In this document: positions 8,138 through 16,439 of the stretch, in pieces
How the letters are laid out: every line of letters begins with the position of its first letter
Numbering within the stretch: the first letter of the stretch is position 1
Assembly (NCBI GenBank): GCA_965216515.1
Contig: OZ244173.1
Span: forward strand, 1,798,001-1,862,000
Length of the DNA stretch: 64,000 nucleotides
Origin: CAXMRP01 sp965216515
GTDB lineage: Bacteria; Pseudomonadota; Alphaproteobacteria; Rhizobiales; Afifellaceae
Direction: 5' to 3'
Notes under the pieces: model-generated
The model's database searches: none
Seen by the model: the letters and a program-made list of their open reading frames with translations, nothing else
Told to the model about the DNA's origin: nothing
Program-made: the position numbers and the translations under genes

Positions 8138-9237
8138 GACGCCCGGCCCATGAATTGCGCAAGGCTTGCCAGCACGCCGCGATTGGCCGCCTCCACGCCG
8201 ATGCTCATCCGCAAGGCGTTGGCAAAGCCGTAGCCGCCCATCTGACGCAGCACAAAGCCGCGCGCCCGCAAATATTGATCCGCGTCGGCGGCCCGCCGCC
8301 CCGCCTCTTCGGGGAAGTGAATGAGCAGGAAATTGCCCACGCTTGGCGTCACCCGCAGGCCGAGATCGGCCAGGCCGGCACTCAGCCGCGCCAGCCATTC
8401 GCTATTATGGGCAACCGACCGGTCCACATGCGCCCGGTCGGCCACCGCCGCAGCGCCGGCTGCAATTGCCGGCGCGGCGACATTGAACGGTCCGCGCATG
8501 CGATTCAGCACGTCGATGATCGCCGCCGGCCCGTAAGCCCAGCCGATCCGCAGGCTCGCCAGGCCGTGGATCTTGGAAAAGGTCCGGGTCATGATGACAT
8601 TGCCCGCTGCGCCGGCCAGCTCGATCCCGCTTTCATAGTCGTTGCGCCGGACATATTCCGCATAGGCCGCATCGAGCACCAGCACCACCCGCCCCGGCAG
8701 GCCCTCGTGCAGGCGCTTGATCTCCGAAAATGGCAGATAGGTGCCGGTCGGATTGTTGGGATTGGCCAGAAAGATCATCCGGGTTTTCGGCGTCACATGG
8801 GAAAGGATCGCGTCGACATCGGCCCGCTCGTCGGTCTCCGGCACCGCCACGGGCCTGGCCCCGGCCGCCAGGATGTCGATCCGGTACATCATGAAGCCGT
8901 GCGCGGTATGGATCGCCTCGTCGCCGGCACCGAGATAGGCCTGGGCCAGCAGCGCCAGCAATTCGTCGGAGCCGGCACCGCATACGATCCGGTCGGCGGA
9001 CAGCCCGTGGGCGTCGGCGATGGCCGCCCGCAGCGCCGCCGCATCGCCGTCGGGATAGTCCTGCAACCGATCCGCCAGCTTCCGATAGGCCGCCACGGCA
9101 AAAGGGCTGGGACCAAGCGGCGTCTCGTTTGCCGACAGCTTGAACACCGTCTCGCCGGCCGCTTTGGAATCGCCCGGGACATAGGCGGCAATGTCGAGAA
9201 CGCCCGGCCGCGGCCGCGGCTTGTCGATTTCGTTCAT
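8134..9237 (-). CDS. hisC: Histidinol-phosphate / aromatic aminotransferase (HisC family)
   Basis: PLP-dependent class I/II aminotransferase of 367 residues. It shows ANETPLGPSP near the start, NPNNPTGTYLP in the cofactor pocket, DAAYAEY, and the Schiff-base lysine in RTFSKIHGLASLRIGW. By sequence it is a HisC; by position, translationally coupled (ATGA) to chorismate mutase upstream and tyrC downstream, its role is probably the transamination of prephenate or phenylpyruvates, as well as or instead of histidinol phosphate. Full length, with no missing residue seen. Confidence 0.9.
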   Translation of the reverse strand: MNEIDKPRPRPGVLDIAAYVPGDSKAAGETVFKLSANETPLGPSPFAVAAYRKLADRLQDYPDGDAAALRAAIADAHGLSADRIVCGAGSDELLALLAQAYLGAGDEAIHTAHGFMMYRIDILAAGARPVAVPETDERADVDAILSHVTPKTRMIFLANPNNPTGTYLPFSEIKRLHEGLPGRVVLVLDAAYAEYVRRNDYESGIELAGAAGNVIMTRTFSKIHGLASLRIGWAYGPAAIIDVLNRMRGPFNVAAPAIAAGAAAVADRAHVDRSVAHNSEWLARLSAGLADLGLRVTPSVGNFLLIHFPEEAGRRAADADQYLRARGFVLRQMGGYGFANALRMSIGVEAANRGVLASLAQFMGRAS

Positions 9238-10139
9238 CGGGTTTGCCCCTTTTTGTTGCGATCGCGGCGACCGTCGCCGCCGGCATTGTGGCCAGTATCG
9301 GGGCCGGTCTCCAGGCCGGCGGCCACCGTGATCGGCGCGTGAAACCCGCCCGCCATTCGGACCGGCAGGTCGTCGATTCCGGCATCCCGCGCCGCGCCGG
9401 TCAGGCCGTCGAGCCCGACCGGGCCGGGAATCTCCACCAGCAGGTCGTCGCCGGCGACGGCAATCTGCGCACCGCCGGCCGCCCTCAAAACCGATCCCGG
9501 CAGCGATGCAGCCGAAATCCGCACCACCAGACGGTCATAGTCCTCCGCCTCCGGCGAGGTTGGCGCAATCACATAGGCGGCGGTCCGGATCGGGTGGCCG
9601 GCGCTCTCCACGAACGGCAGCCGCGCGATCACGGCCGGGCCGGTTGCCGCATCCAGCTCCGTCCACCAGGCATCGGCCCCGGCCGGTGAATTTTCGCCGA
9701 GCGGGATCACGGCAAGCGTCGTCGCGCCGGCTTCCGCGCAGGCCGCGACCGCAGCCGCCGCATCGGCGCACATCCGCACCGGCACCGAAAACCCGAAGTA
9801 GAACCGCACCGTATCCTGAATGGCTGCAATGTCGCTGGCCGATCCGCCGGCGACGGTGGCAACACGGTAAGGCGACTGAATGGCCGTAAATGTGGCGATG
9901 ATTTCGCGCCACAGATGTTCCACGACGAAAAACGGCAGCCGGCCCTCATGGGCAAGGGCAAGCCGGCGCATGATCGCCGCTTCGCGTGCGGGCCGGACGG
10001 CGGCGCCGGACCCGGCACGGTTCTTGGCCCGCGCCAGTGCATCCAGTTCGGCGCCGCGCGCCATCAGCAGCGCGTGCATGCGGACGTCGATCTGGTCGAT
10101 CCGATTGCGGATCCCGGTAAGCGGATCCTCCGTTGTCAT
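9234..10139 (-). CDS. Chorismate mutase with prephenate dehydratase-like region
   Basis: First enzyme of the Phe/Tyr branch, converting chorismate to prephenate. The 301-residue protein has an N-terminal AroQ-type helix pattern (IRNRIDQIDVRMHALLMARGAELDALA) with the basic and acidic positions expected of the active site, then FFVVEHLWREIIATFTAIQ. The C-terminal two thirds resembles a decayed prephenate dehydratase/periplasmic-fold region rather than a complete dehydratase. Start ATG 10139 has AAGGA upstream; the frame is open further 5' without conserved content. First gene of the operon; its stop overlaps hisC. Confidence 0.85.
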   Translation of the reverse strand: MTTEDPLTGIRNRIDQIDVRMHALLMARGAELDALARAKNRAGSGAAVRPAREAAIMRRLALAHEGRLPFFVVEHLWREIIATFTAIQSPYRVATVAGGSASDIAAIQDTVRFYFGFSVPVRMCADAAAAVAACAEAGATTLAVIPLGENSPAGADAWWTELDAATGPAVIARLPFVESAGHPIRTAAYVIAPTSPEAEDYDRLVVRISAASLPGSVLRAAGGAQIAVAGDDLLVEIPGPVGLDGLTGAARDAGIDDLPVRMAGGFHAPITVAAGLETGPDTGHNAGGDGRRDRNKKGQTR

Positions 10140-10313
10140 GCCGGTTTTCCTTGCCTGGACACCCTGTGGCGGATTACCCGCCGCAAGGCCGGGTTCCATA
10201 CCAAGGCGGCGGATCAAACGCAAAACATGCCGCGGCATCGCGGATCGGGTTGCCGCCAAAGGATTGACAGAACAAATATGAAACCCGTAAGCCCGCGGTC
10301 CCTGACACACGCA

Positions 10314-10329
10314 ACCCCGGCCGCGGGGT
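10314..10329 (+). repeat. Hairpin covering the first possible metX start
   Basis: ACCCCG (10314-10319), loop GCCG, CGGGGT (10324-10329): a perfect 6-bp stem. It buries the GTG codon at 10328. Either it restrains initiation there or it indicates that ATG 10349 is the real start. Confidence 0.4.
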
Positions 10330-11527
10330 GCGGCGCTGGCGCAGCACGATGAACCGGACGACCGAACCGCCGACCCGAAATACTCCGGTGGCCACCACCG
10401 GCGAACCCGTGCCCGGAGACCTGGTCTTCGAGGCCGGCCGGCCGCTTGTGCTCGATGCCGGCGACAATCTGCCGGCTGTCCGCCTCGCCTATCGCACCTA
10501 CGGTACGCTGAATGCCGAGCGGTCCAACGCCATCCTTGTCTGCCATGCGCTCACCGGCGACCAGCACCTGGCCAGCGATCACCCGCTGACCGGCAAACCC
10601 GGATGGTGGTCTTTGATGGTCGGACCGGGGCGGCCGATCGACACCGATCGCTATTTCGTCATCTGTTCCAACGTTCTTGGCGGATGCCTCGGCTCCACCG
10701 GCCCGACATCGATCAATCCCGGCACCGGCCGCCGCTACAATCTCGACTTGCCGGTGATCACCATCCGCGACATGGTCAACGCCCAGGCGATGCTGATCGA
10801 TCAGCTCGGCATCGACCGGCTGTTCGCCGTCGCCGGCGGCTCGATGGGCGGCATGCAGGTGTTGCAGTGGGCCGCCAGCTATCCGGACCGGGTTTTCGCC
10901 GCCATCCCGATCGCCACCGGGTCGCGCCATACGTCCCAGAACATCGCCTTCCACGAGGTCGGGCGCCAGGCCGTGATGGCCGACCCCGACTGGCGCGGCG
11001 GCAACTATCTGGAAGAAGGAACACGACCGCGAAAAGGCCTTGCCGTGGCGCGCATGGCGGCCCACATCACCTATCTGTCGGAGGATGCGCTGCACCGGAA
11101 ATTCGGCCGCGAATTGCAGGATCGGAAGGGTTTGACGTTCGGGTTCGACGCCGATTTCCAGATCGAGTCCTATCTGCGCCACCAGGGCCTGACCTTCGTG
11201 GAGCGGTTCGATCCCAATTCCTATCTCTACATGACCCGCGCCATGGACTATTTCGACCTCGCCGCCGACTATGACGGCAATCTGGCGGGCGCCTTTGCTG
11301 GCACCGACACGCGGTTCTGCTGCGTCTCCTTCACCAGCGACTGGTTGTTCCCGACCGCGGAGAACCGGACCATCGTCCATGCGCTCACCGCCGCCGGCGC
11401 CGCGGTTTCGTTCGTCGAGATCGAAACCGACCGCGGCCACGACTCCTTTTTGCTCGACGAGCCGGAGCTTTTCGACACGATCGGCGGTTTTCTGAATTCC
11501 GCCGCCCGCCTCGGGGGCATCCGATGA
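10328..11527 (+). CDS. metX: Homoserine O-acetyltransferase
   Basis: Alpha/beta-hydrolase-fold enzyme that activates homoserine for methionine synthesis. The 399-residue protein has the catalytic nucleophile in AGGSMGGMQ (S172), the aspartate in TSDWLFP and the histidine in DRGHDSFL. Other family marks are VCHALTGDQH, CSNVLGGCLGSTGPTS and DADFQIESYL. The start is uncertain: GTG 10328 or in-frame ATG 10349, neither with a strong Shine-Dalgarno sequence. Its stop overlaps metW (ATGA). I looked for a SAM-II riboswitch in the 188 bases upstream and did not find its conserved elements. Confidence 0.93.
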   Translation: MRRWRSTMNRTTEPPTRNTPVATTGEPVPGDLVFEAGRPLVLDAGDNLPAVRLAYRTYGTLNAERSNAILVCHALTGDQHLASDHPLTGKPGWWSLMVGPGRPIDTDRYFVICSNVLGGCLGSTGPTSINPGTGRRYNLDLPVITIRDMVNAQAMLIDQLGIDRLFAVAGGSMGGMQVLQWAASYPDRVFAAIPIATGSRHTSQNIAFHEVGRQAVMADPDWRGGNYLEEGTRPRKGLAVARMAAHITYLSEDALHRKFGRELQDRKGLTFGFDADFQIESYLRHQGLTFVERFDPNSYLYMTRAMDYFDLAADYDGNLAGAFAGTDTRFCCVSFTSDWLFPTAENRTIVHALTAAGAAVSFVEIETDRGHDSFLLDEPELFDTIGGFLNSAARLGGIR

Positions 11528-12201
11528 CCGACCCGGCAAAGTCGGGCGAATATGTCCGCACCATGGCGGCGGATCCCGGCCGTGCCGACCTGCATGTGGT
11601 CACCGGTTTTGTCCGTGAGGGCGCGCGGGTGCTCGACGTCGGTTGCGGCGACGGCACCCTGCTGGCGATGCTCCAAGCGGAAAAGAACGTCGAGGCGCGC
11701 GGTATCGAAATCGCCCAGAGCCGGGTCAACAAGTGCGTTGCCCGCGGCCTGTCGGTGATCCAGGGAGATGCCGACAACGATCTCGGCATCTATCCCCAGG
11801 ACGCATTCGACTATGCCATCCTCAGCCAGACGATACAAGCGACCCGCAATCCGCGCCTCGTTCTAGAATCGCTTCTGCGCATTGGCCGCAAGGCAATCGT
11901 CTCCATTCCCAATTTCGGCCACTGGCGGATCCGCACCCAGCTCGCCGCCGGCGGCCGTATGCCGGTCAACGAAAACCTGCCCTACAGCTGGTACGATACG
12001 CCCAACATCCATTTCTGCACCATACGCGATTTCACGGAACTGGCCCGCACCGTCAACGCAACGGTGGAGCATTCGGTCACCTTGTACGGCCAGTCCGGGC
12101 GGCTGCCGCGATCGACACCGCTGGCGTTGCGCAATCTGGTCGGTATCCAGGCCGTGTTCGTGCTGTCGCGGGCCGGCCGGGAGAAAGCCGGGCGGGATTA
12201 G
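11524..12201 (+). CDS. metW: Methionine biosynthesis protein MetW
   Basis: A 225-residue class I methyltransferase-like protein, translationally coupled to metX. The SAM-binding loop is VLDVGCGDGTLL near residue 40, followed by ARGIEIAQSRVNKCVARGLSVIQGD, QDAFDYAILSQTIQATRNP and the MetW-typical segment NFGHWRIRTQL with WYDTPNIHFCT. MetW works with MetX in methionine synthesis; its exact chemistry is unclear. Immediately downstream is a convergent methyltransferase gene, with a GACGG/CCGTC palindrome (12209-12222) at the junction. Confidence 0.92.
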   Translation: MTDPAKSGEYVRTMAADPGRADLHVVTGFVREGARVLDVGCGDGTLLAMLQAEKNVEARGIEIAQSRVNKCVARGLSVIQGDADNDLGIYPQDAFDYAILSQTIQATRNPRLVLESLLRIGRKAIVSIPNFGHWRIRTQLAAGGRMPVNENLPYSWYDTPNIHFCTIRDFTELARTVNATVEHSVTLYGQSGRLPRSTPLALRNLVGIQAVFVLSRAGREKAGRD

Positions 12202-12220
12202 GCCCGGCGACGGCGCGCCG

Positions 12221-12970
12221 TCAGCCTGGCGGCGGCGTCAATTGCGCCGGATTTGCCCGCAGGCCCGGCACCAGCACCCGGGCAAACCCCGGCCGCACGG
12301 CGACCTTGGCCCCCTCGATCGCCCCTTTCGATGCCAATGCCAGGGTCACGCCGCAAAACGCCGGCAGGGACCGCCGCCCGCACTTTTCCAGAAACCGCGA
12401 AGTCCGCAACGCCGCCCGGCGGCCGCTGGGCGGCATGTACAGTGCGGTGTCGAACTGCTCGCAGACGAAACCCGTTTGCGACAGCAGCGCCCGCAGCTGG
12501 CCGCGGGAAAACGGCCGGCCATGGCCGAACGGCGACACGTCGGAACGGGCCCAGGCACCCTGACGGTTGGGCACGACAATCGCGAGCTTGCCGCCCGGGG
12601 CCAGCACCCGGCGCAGTTCCGCCATCATCGCCGGCGGCCGTGCCGACATTTCCAGCGCATGGATGAGAAGAACGAAATCGATGCACGAATCAGGCAGCGG
12701 CAAGGCGTCCTCGTCAGTCAATGCCGTTGCCGACCGGCCTGTCGGCGGCCAGTCCATTACGCCCTGCGGCGCCGGCATCAGCGCCAGAAGCCGCTCCGAC
12801 GTTGCCCAGTAGCGCTCCAGATAGGGGGTTGCAAAGCCGAAGCCCAGCACACATCCGCCGCCGCCGCCCGCCGGATGGAGCCGCGCCAGTCCCGCCCCGA
12901 TCCGGCGCACGACGACGCCGCCCAGCTCCGAAGCATAGAAATCACGAAGGTCGATGACGTCGAGATGCAT
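12221..12970 (-). CDS. Class I SAM-dependent methyltransferase, gloB neighbour
   Basis: A 249-residue methyltransferase-fold protein. It opens with MHLDVIDLRDFYASELGGVV and has a glycine-rich segment with an unusual run of five glycines (AGGGGGCVLGFGFA), then LPLPDSCIDFVLLIHALE and ELRRVLAPGGKLAIVVPN, the usual C-terminal half of the SAM fold. Earlier in-frame ATGs exist (for example 13009), but 12970 gives the cleanest start. It is divergent from gloB, an arrangement I associate with Rhizobiales genomes. Substrate unknown. Confidence 0.78.
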   Translation of the reverse strand: MHLDVIDLRDFYASELGGVVVRRIGAGLARLHPAGGGGGCVLGFGFATPYLERYWATSERLLALMPAPQGVMDWPPTGRSATALTDEDALPLPDSCIDFVLLIHALEMSARPPAMMAELRRVLAPGGKLAIVVPNRQGAWARSDVSPFGHGRPFSRGQLRALLSQTGFVCEQFDTALYMPPSGRRAALRTSRFLEKCGRRSLPAFCGVTLALASKGAIEGAKVAVRPGFARVLVPGLRANPAQLTPPPG

Positions 12971-13234
12971 TCCGCCGCTGTCCATCCGCGCTGCCGCCGG
13001 CCACGGCATGTTGGCGCGGCCGGCCCGACAAGTATAGCCGACAAATATATTCGATAGGGGTTCACAGGATATTGCCGCAATGGCGGTCCCCGCCCCGCCG
13101 GCTTCGCTGCCGGCCGCAGCAAGGCATGGTCCCGCCGCAGTCTGCGTCGCCCTCCCCGGCCCGCCGGCAATCTGCTACATTGGCCGGACCGAAACCCGGC
13201 AGCCGCCCCTGATCAAAACGACCGATTGGCACCC

Positions 13235-14005
13235 ATGCGTCCCCTCGCCATTGCCCAGTTCAACATCCGAAGCGACAATTTCGCGGTTCTCGTCCATGAT
13301 CCCGAAAGCGGCGCCACCGCAGCCATCGACGCGCCACAGGCCGCGCCGATCGCGGCCGAGTTGGCCGCCCGAGGCTGGACGCTGACCCACATCCTCGTCA
13401 CCCACAAACATCTTGACCATGTCGAAGGCATACCGGCGCTGACCGCGACCGGCGGCGTCGATGTCATCGGGCCCGAAAAAAGCGCCGCGGAGACCGGGCT
13501 CTACGACCGCTCCGTTGCCGGGGGCGACAAAATTGCCTTTGCCGGCCGCACGATCAGCGTCATCGATACGCCCGGACACACCCTCGACCATGTGAGCTAT
13601 CACTTTGCCGACGACAGTGTGGTTTTCGCAGGCGACACGCTGTTCGCGCTGGGTTGCGGGCGCGTCTTTGAAGGCACGCCGGCGATGATGTGGGCGTCGC
13701 TGACCAAACTGCGCAGCCTGCCCGATGACACGGCGGTCTATTGCGGCCACGAATATACGCTCGCCAATGCGCGGTTTGCCGTCACCGTCGATCCCCGCAA
13801 CACGGTGCTGGCCGAGCGCTTGGCGGAAATCGAGGCGCTGCGTGCCGAAGGCCGGCCGACACTGCCGACGACGATCGGTCTGGAGAAAACGACCAATCCC
13901 TTCCTGCGCGCCGATCATCCGGAACTGGCCGCGGCCCTGAACATGACCGGCAGCGATCCGGTCGCCATCTTCGCCGAGATCCGCGCCCGCAAGGACCGCT
14001 TCTAG
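13235..14005 (+). CDS. gloB: Hydroxyacylglutathione hydrolase (glyoxalase II)
   Basis: Hydrolyses S-lactoylglutathione in methylglyoxal detoxification. The 256-residue metallo-beta-lactamase-fold protein has the metal motif THKHLDH (H57, H59, D61, H62), then DTPGHTLDHVSYHF, FAGDTLFALGCGRVFEGT and VYCGHEYTLANARFA, covering both metal sites. The C-terminal glyoxalase II segment (TTIGLEKTTNPFLRAD) is present, which separates it from generic MBL proteins. The start is ATG 13235; a TTG nine bases earlier is not needed. Its 3' end overlaps the convergent marR gene by 4 bases. Confidence 0.93.
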   Translation: MRPLAIAQFNIRSDNFAVLVHDPESGATAAIDAPQAAPIAAELAARGWTLTHILVTHKHLDHVEGIPALTATGGVDVIGPEKSAAETGLYDRSVAGGDKIAFAGRTISVIDTPGHTLDHVSYHFADDSVVFAGDTLFALGCGRVFEGTPAMMWASLTKLRSLPDDTAVYCGHEYTLANARFAVTVDPRNTVLAERLAEIEALRAEGRPTLPTTIGLEKTTNPFLRADHPELAAALNMTGSDPVAIFAEIRARKDRF

Positions 14006-14472
14006 CCGATCCCCGGCCTGTCTTTCGCCTGCGCCGCCTCCACCTCGGCAAGCGCTGCGGCCAGCGCCCGCAGGGTTCGCGCCGTCAGCCCGAGGTCGCG
14101 ACCGGCCATCTTTTCCGCCACCGCCGCGATCACCGGCGCTTCCCGCGCTTCGATGCGCGCGAACAATTGCCTCCCCTCCTCCGACAGCACGATCAGCGGT
14201 GAACGCTTGTGCGCCGGGTTCGGTTCCAGATCGATCAGTCCCGCCGCACCCAGCGTATCGACAAGTTTCTGAATATGCTGCCGCGAAACGTTTCGCGTCC
14301 GCGCCATGGCCGGCACCGTCTGCGGGCCGCCCCGCGCCAGCCGCTCCAGCACCGCACGCATCGCGGCCGATATGCCGACATCCTGATGCATCTGGTCGCC
14401 GATGGTGCGCATCAGGTTGAAGGACAGGCGAATCTGGTCAAGCACGGCATAAAGCGCTTTTTCGGAATCCAT
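14002..14472 (-). CDS. MarR family transcriptional regulator
   Basis: A 156-residue winged-helix regulator. The DNA-binding core is VPAMARTRNVSRQHIQKLVDTLGAAGLIDLEPNP followed by the wing KRSPLIVLSEEGRQL; helices at both ends should form the dimer interface. Start ATG 14472 has AAGGA eight bases upstream; a GTG at 14496 is in frame but lies inside an operator-like palindrome. It is divergent from the small LTXXQ-like gene, and the region between them is packed with inverted repeats, so it probably controls itself and that neighbour. Confidence 0.87.
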   Translation of the reverse strand: MDSEKALYAVLDQIRLSFNLMRTIGDQMHQDVGISAAMRAVLERLARGGPQTVPAMARTRNVSRQHIQKLVDTLGAAGLIDLEPNPAHKRSPLIVLSEEGRQLFARIEAREAPVIAAVAEKMAGRDLGLTARTLRALAAALAEVEAAQAKDRPGIG

Positions 14473-14485
14473 ATTCACATCCTTG

Positions 14486-14502
14486 TGACAAGTCACTTGT
14501 CA
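14486..14502. promoter_or_regulatory. Perfect palindrome next to marR, likely operator
   Basis: TGACAAGT-C-ACTTGTCA, 8-bp arms around one base, starting 14 bases before the marR start codon. It directly abuts a second palindrome, ATATTG-A-CAATAT (14502-14514). Confidence 0.6.
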
Positions 14503-14518
14503 TATTGACAATATCAAT

Positions 14519-14560
14519 GTCATCATGCAGATGTCATGCATGATGACAATTTGATTGTCA
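14519..14560. promoter_or_regulatory. Overlapping palindromes between marR and the LTXXQ-like gene
   Basis: Two interlocked perfect inverted repeats: GTCATCATGCA (14519-14529) with TGCATGATGAC (14537-14547), and TGACAAT-TTG-ATTGTCA (14544-14560). With the palindromes at 14486-14514, at least four perfect inverted repeats occupy 75 bases, most containing TGACA or its complement. This looks like a multi-site operator for the divergent MarR protein. Confidence 0.6.
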
Positions 14561-14601
14561 TCAATATCGATGCCACACCACCGATGTCAATGGAGGGACT
14601 C

Positions 14602-15105
14602 ATGCCATCCCCTGAAAAGATTGTCCTGATTGTGGGAGCCCTCGCCATATTGGCCGGCCTCCTCTATGCCTCCGGCCGCCTCGCCGGCTTCCCCGGCCCC
14701 GTCGCGTTCGCCCAAGCCGCCGGAAACAGCGGCTGGCACGGGCGCCGGGGCTGGTCCTCTCGCCGCGCCGGTCGGTGCCGGCACGAACCCGCGGAATTCG
14801 AAAGGCTGGCCGAATATGGCGCCGGCTGGCTCGGCCTGTCGCCCGACCAGCAACCCGCCTTCGACGCCCTTGTGGCGCGTGCGAGAGAGGCCTCGCAGGC
14901 CGCCTCCGACATGTGCCTGAAATACGACGATGCGCCGTCGCCGGCCGGGGGCTCCTATGCGGATCTGGTCACCGCGGCCGCCGGCGACCTGGAGAAGATG
15001 GCCGGCCTGCTTGCCGGCCTCGCCGGGCCGGTCGCCGCATTCGAAGCCGTACTCGACGAAGATCAGACGGCGCGCCTGCGCAATCTGATGCACCGCCGGC
15101 GCTGA
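14602..15105 (+). CDS. LTXXQ/Spy-like small envelope protein
   Basis: A 167-residue protein with an N-terminal hydrophobic stretch (KIVLIVGALAILAGLLYASG) that is either a signal peptide or an anchor. A Gly/Arg-rich linker follows, then a helical domain whose segment LGLSPDQQPAFDALVARA resembles the LTXXQ motif of Spy/CpxP-type periplasmic chaperones and metal-resistance proteins. Start ATG 14602 has GGAGG six bases upstream; earlier in-frame ATGs fall in the operator region. It is divergent from marR. The family call is tentative because only one LTXXQ-like motif is evident. Confidence 0.65.
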   Translation: MPSPEKIVLIVGALAILAGLLYASGRLAGFPGPVAFAQAAGNSGWHGRRGWSSRRAGRCRHEPAEFERLAEYGAGWLGLSPDQQPAFDALVARAREASQAASDMCLKYDDAPSPAGGSYADLVTAAAGDLEKMAGLLAGLAGPVAAFEAVLDEDQTARLRNLMHRRR

Positions 15106-15168
15106 CCGCAACGACAAGGCCGGCGCGATCGACCTGCCCGCGCCGGCCGCCGCCCCTGCCGCTTGTCT

Positions 15169-16350
15169 TCACTCCGGCTGCCGGGCGTCGAGGAACTCGC
15201 CGACCCGCGTCATCGCCCGGCCGATATTCTCCAGCGAATTGGCGTAGGAGACACGCACAAAGCCTTCGCCGAGGATGCCGAAATCGGGACCGCCGATCAA
15301 AGCCACACCGGCCTCCTCCAGAAGCGCGTTGGCAAGCGGCTTGGCCTGCCACCCGGTGCCGGCGATGTTGGGAAACGCATAAAAGGCACCCTTCGGCAGG
15401 CGGCAGGTGACACCCGGCAGCGCGCCGAGCATGTCCCGCACCGCCACCCGCCGCGCGTCGAACGCCGCCATCATCTCCGCGACCGCGTCCTGCGGCCCCT
15501 CCAGCGCGGCCAGCCCGGCATATTGCGACGGCGCATTGACGCAGGACCAGGCATTGACGGCAAGCTTTCGCATCTTGTCGTACAGCCCGTCCGGCCAGAT
15601 CGACCACCCCATCCGCCAGCCGGTCATCGCCCAGGTTTTCGACCAGCCATTGAGCAGTATCAACCGATCACGGATCGACGGATAGCCAAGCAGCGACACA
15701 TGCGCCATGCCGTCGTAGACCATCTGGTCATAGATCTCGTCGGAAAGCACCGCGACATTGGGAAAGCGCTCAAGCCCGCCGACCAGCATCTCGATTTCCG
15801 CCTTTGGCGTCACCCCGCCGGTCGGATTGGCCGGCGAATTGACGATCAGCAGACGGGTGCGCGGCGTCACCAGCGACAGGGTCTCCTCGGCCGAAAACGC
15901 GAAATCGTTCGCCTCGCGGATCGGAACTGGCACGGGCCGCGCGCCGGTGAACTCGATCATCGACCGGTAGATCGGAAATCCCGGATCGGGATAGAGGATG
16001 TCGGCGCCCGGTTCGCCGAACATCAGGATGGCGGCGAACATCGTCACCTTGCCGCCCGGCACCACGATCACATTGTCCGGCGACACCGGCACACCGGTCG
16101 TCTCCTCGGTCCGGCGCGCCACCGCTTCCCGCAGCGCCGGTATGCCCGTCGCCGGCGTATAGCCGTGGTGGCCATCGCGCAGCGCCCTGATCGCCGCCTC
16201 CACGATATGATCGGGGGTCCGGAAATCCGGCTGGCCGATCCCCAGATTGATGATGTCGCGACCTTCTGCCGCAAGTTCCGCCGCCCGCGCCAGCACCGCG
16301 AAGGCGTTTTCCTCGCCGATCCGGTCGAATCCGGAAATGGTTTGCATCAT
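15169..16350 (-). CDS. Class I/II pyridoxal phosphate aminotransferase
   Basis: A 393-residue fold-type I aminotransferase. Landmarks: IINLGIGQPDFRTPDHI, YTPATGIPALREAVA, VPGGKVTMFAAI, NSPANPTGGVTPKAE, SDEIYDQM and the lysine in NGWSKTWAMTGWRMGW. These place it in the aspartate/alanine aminotransferase group; the exact amino donor is not readable. It is divergent from the dehydratase gene with 89 bases between, so joint control with the sugar-acid cluster is possible. Start ATG 16350, with a second ATG right after it. Confidence 0.85.
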   Translation of the reverse strand: MMQTISGFDRIGEENAFAVLARAAELAAEGRDIINLGIGQPDFRTPDHIVEAAIRALRDGHHGYTPATGIPALREAVARRTEETTGVPVSPDNVIVVPGGKVTMFAAILMFGEPGADILYPDPGFPIYRSMIEFTGARPVPVPIREANDFAFSAEETLSLVTPRTRLLIVNSPANPTGGVTPKAEIEMLVGGLERFPNVAVLSDEIYDQMVYDGMAHVSLLGYPSIRDRLILLNGWSKTWAMTGWRMGWSIWPDGLYDKMRKLAVNAWSCVNAPSQYAGLAALEGPQDAVAEMMAAFDARRVAVRDMLGALPGVTCRLPKGAFYAFPNIAGTGWQAKPLANALLEEAGVALIGGPDFGILGEGFVRVSYANSLENIGRAMTRVGEFLDARQPE

Positions 16351-16439
16351 CGAATTTCATTCCCCCGATTGATTTTCCCGTTCGTTTACGCGCATGTTCC
16401 GCCGCAATCAAACACCGAGAAATGCGAGGAGGCGCCGCC

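Noticed and set aside
10140..10327. SAM-II riboswitch upstream of metX
   Set aside because: A GTGGCGGATT stretch near 10165 is reminiscent, but the pairing CCAC element and the GCTAAA segment are missing, so it is not called.
12209..12222. Terminator between metW and the convergent methyltransferase gene
   Set aside because: GACGG-CGCG-CCGTC forms a short stem but has no T run on either strand; too weak to call.
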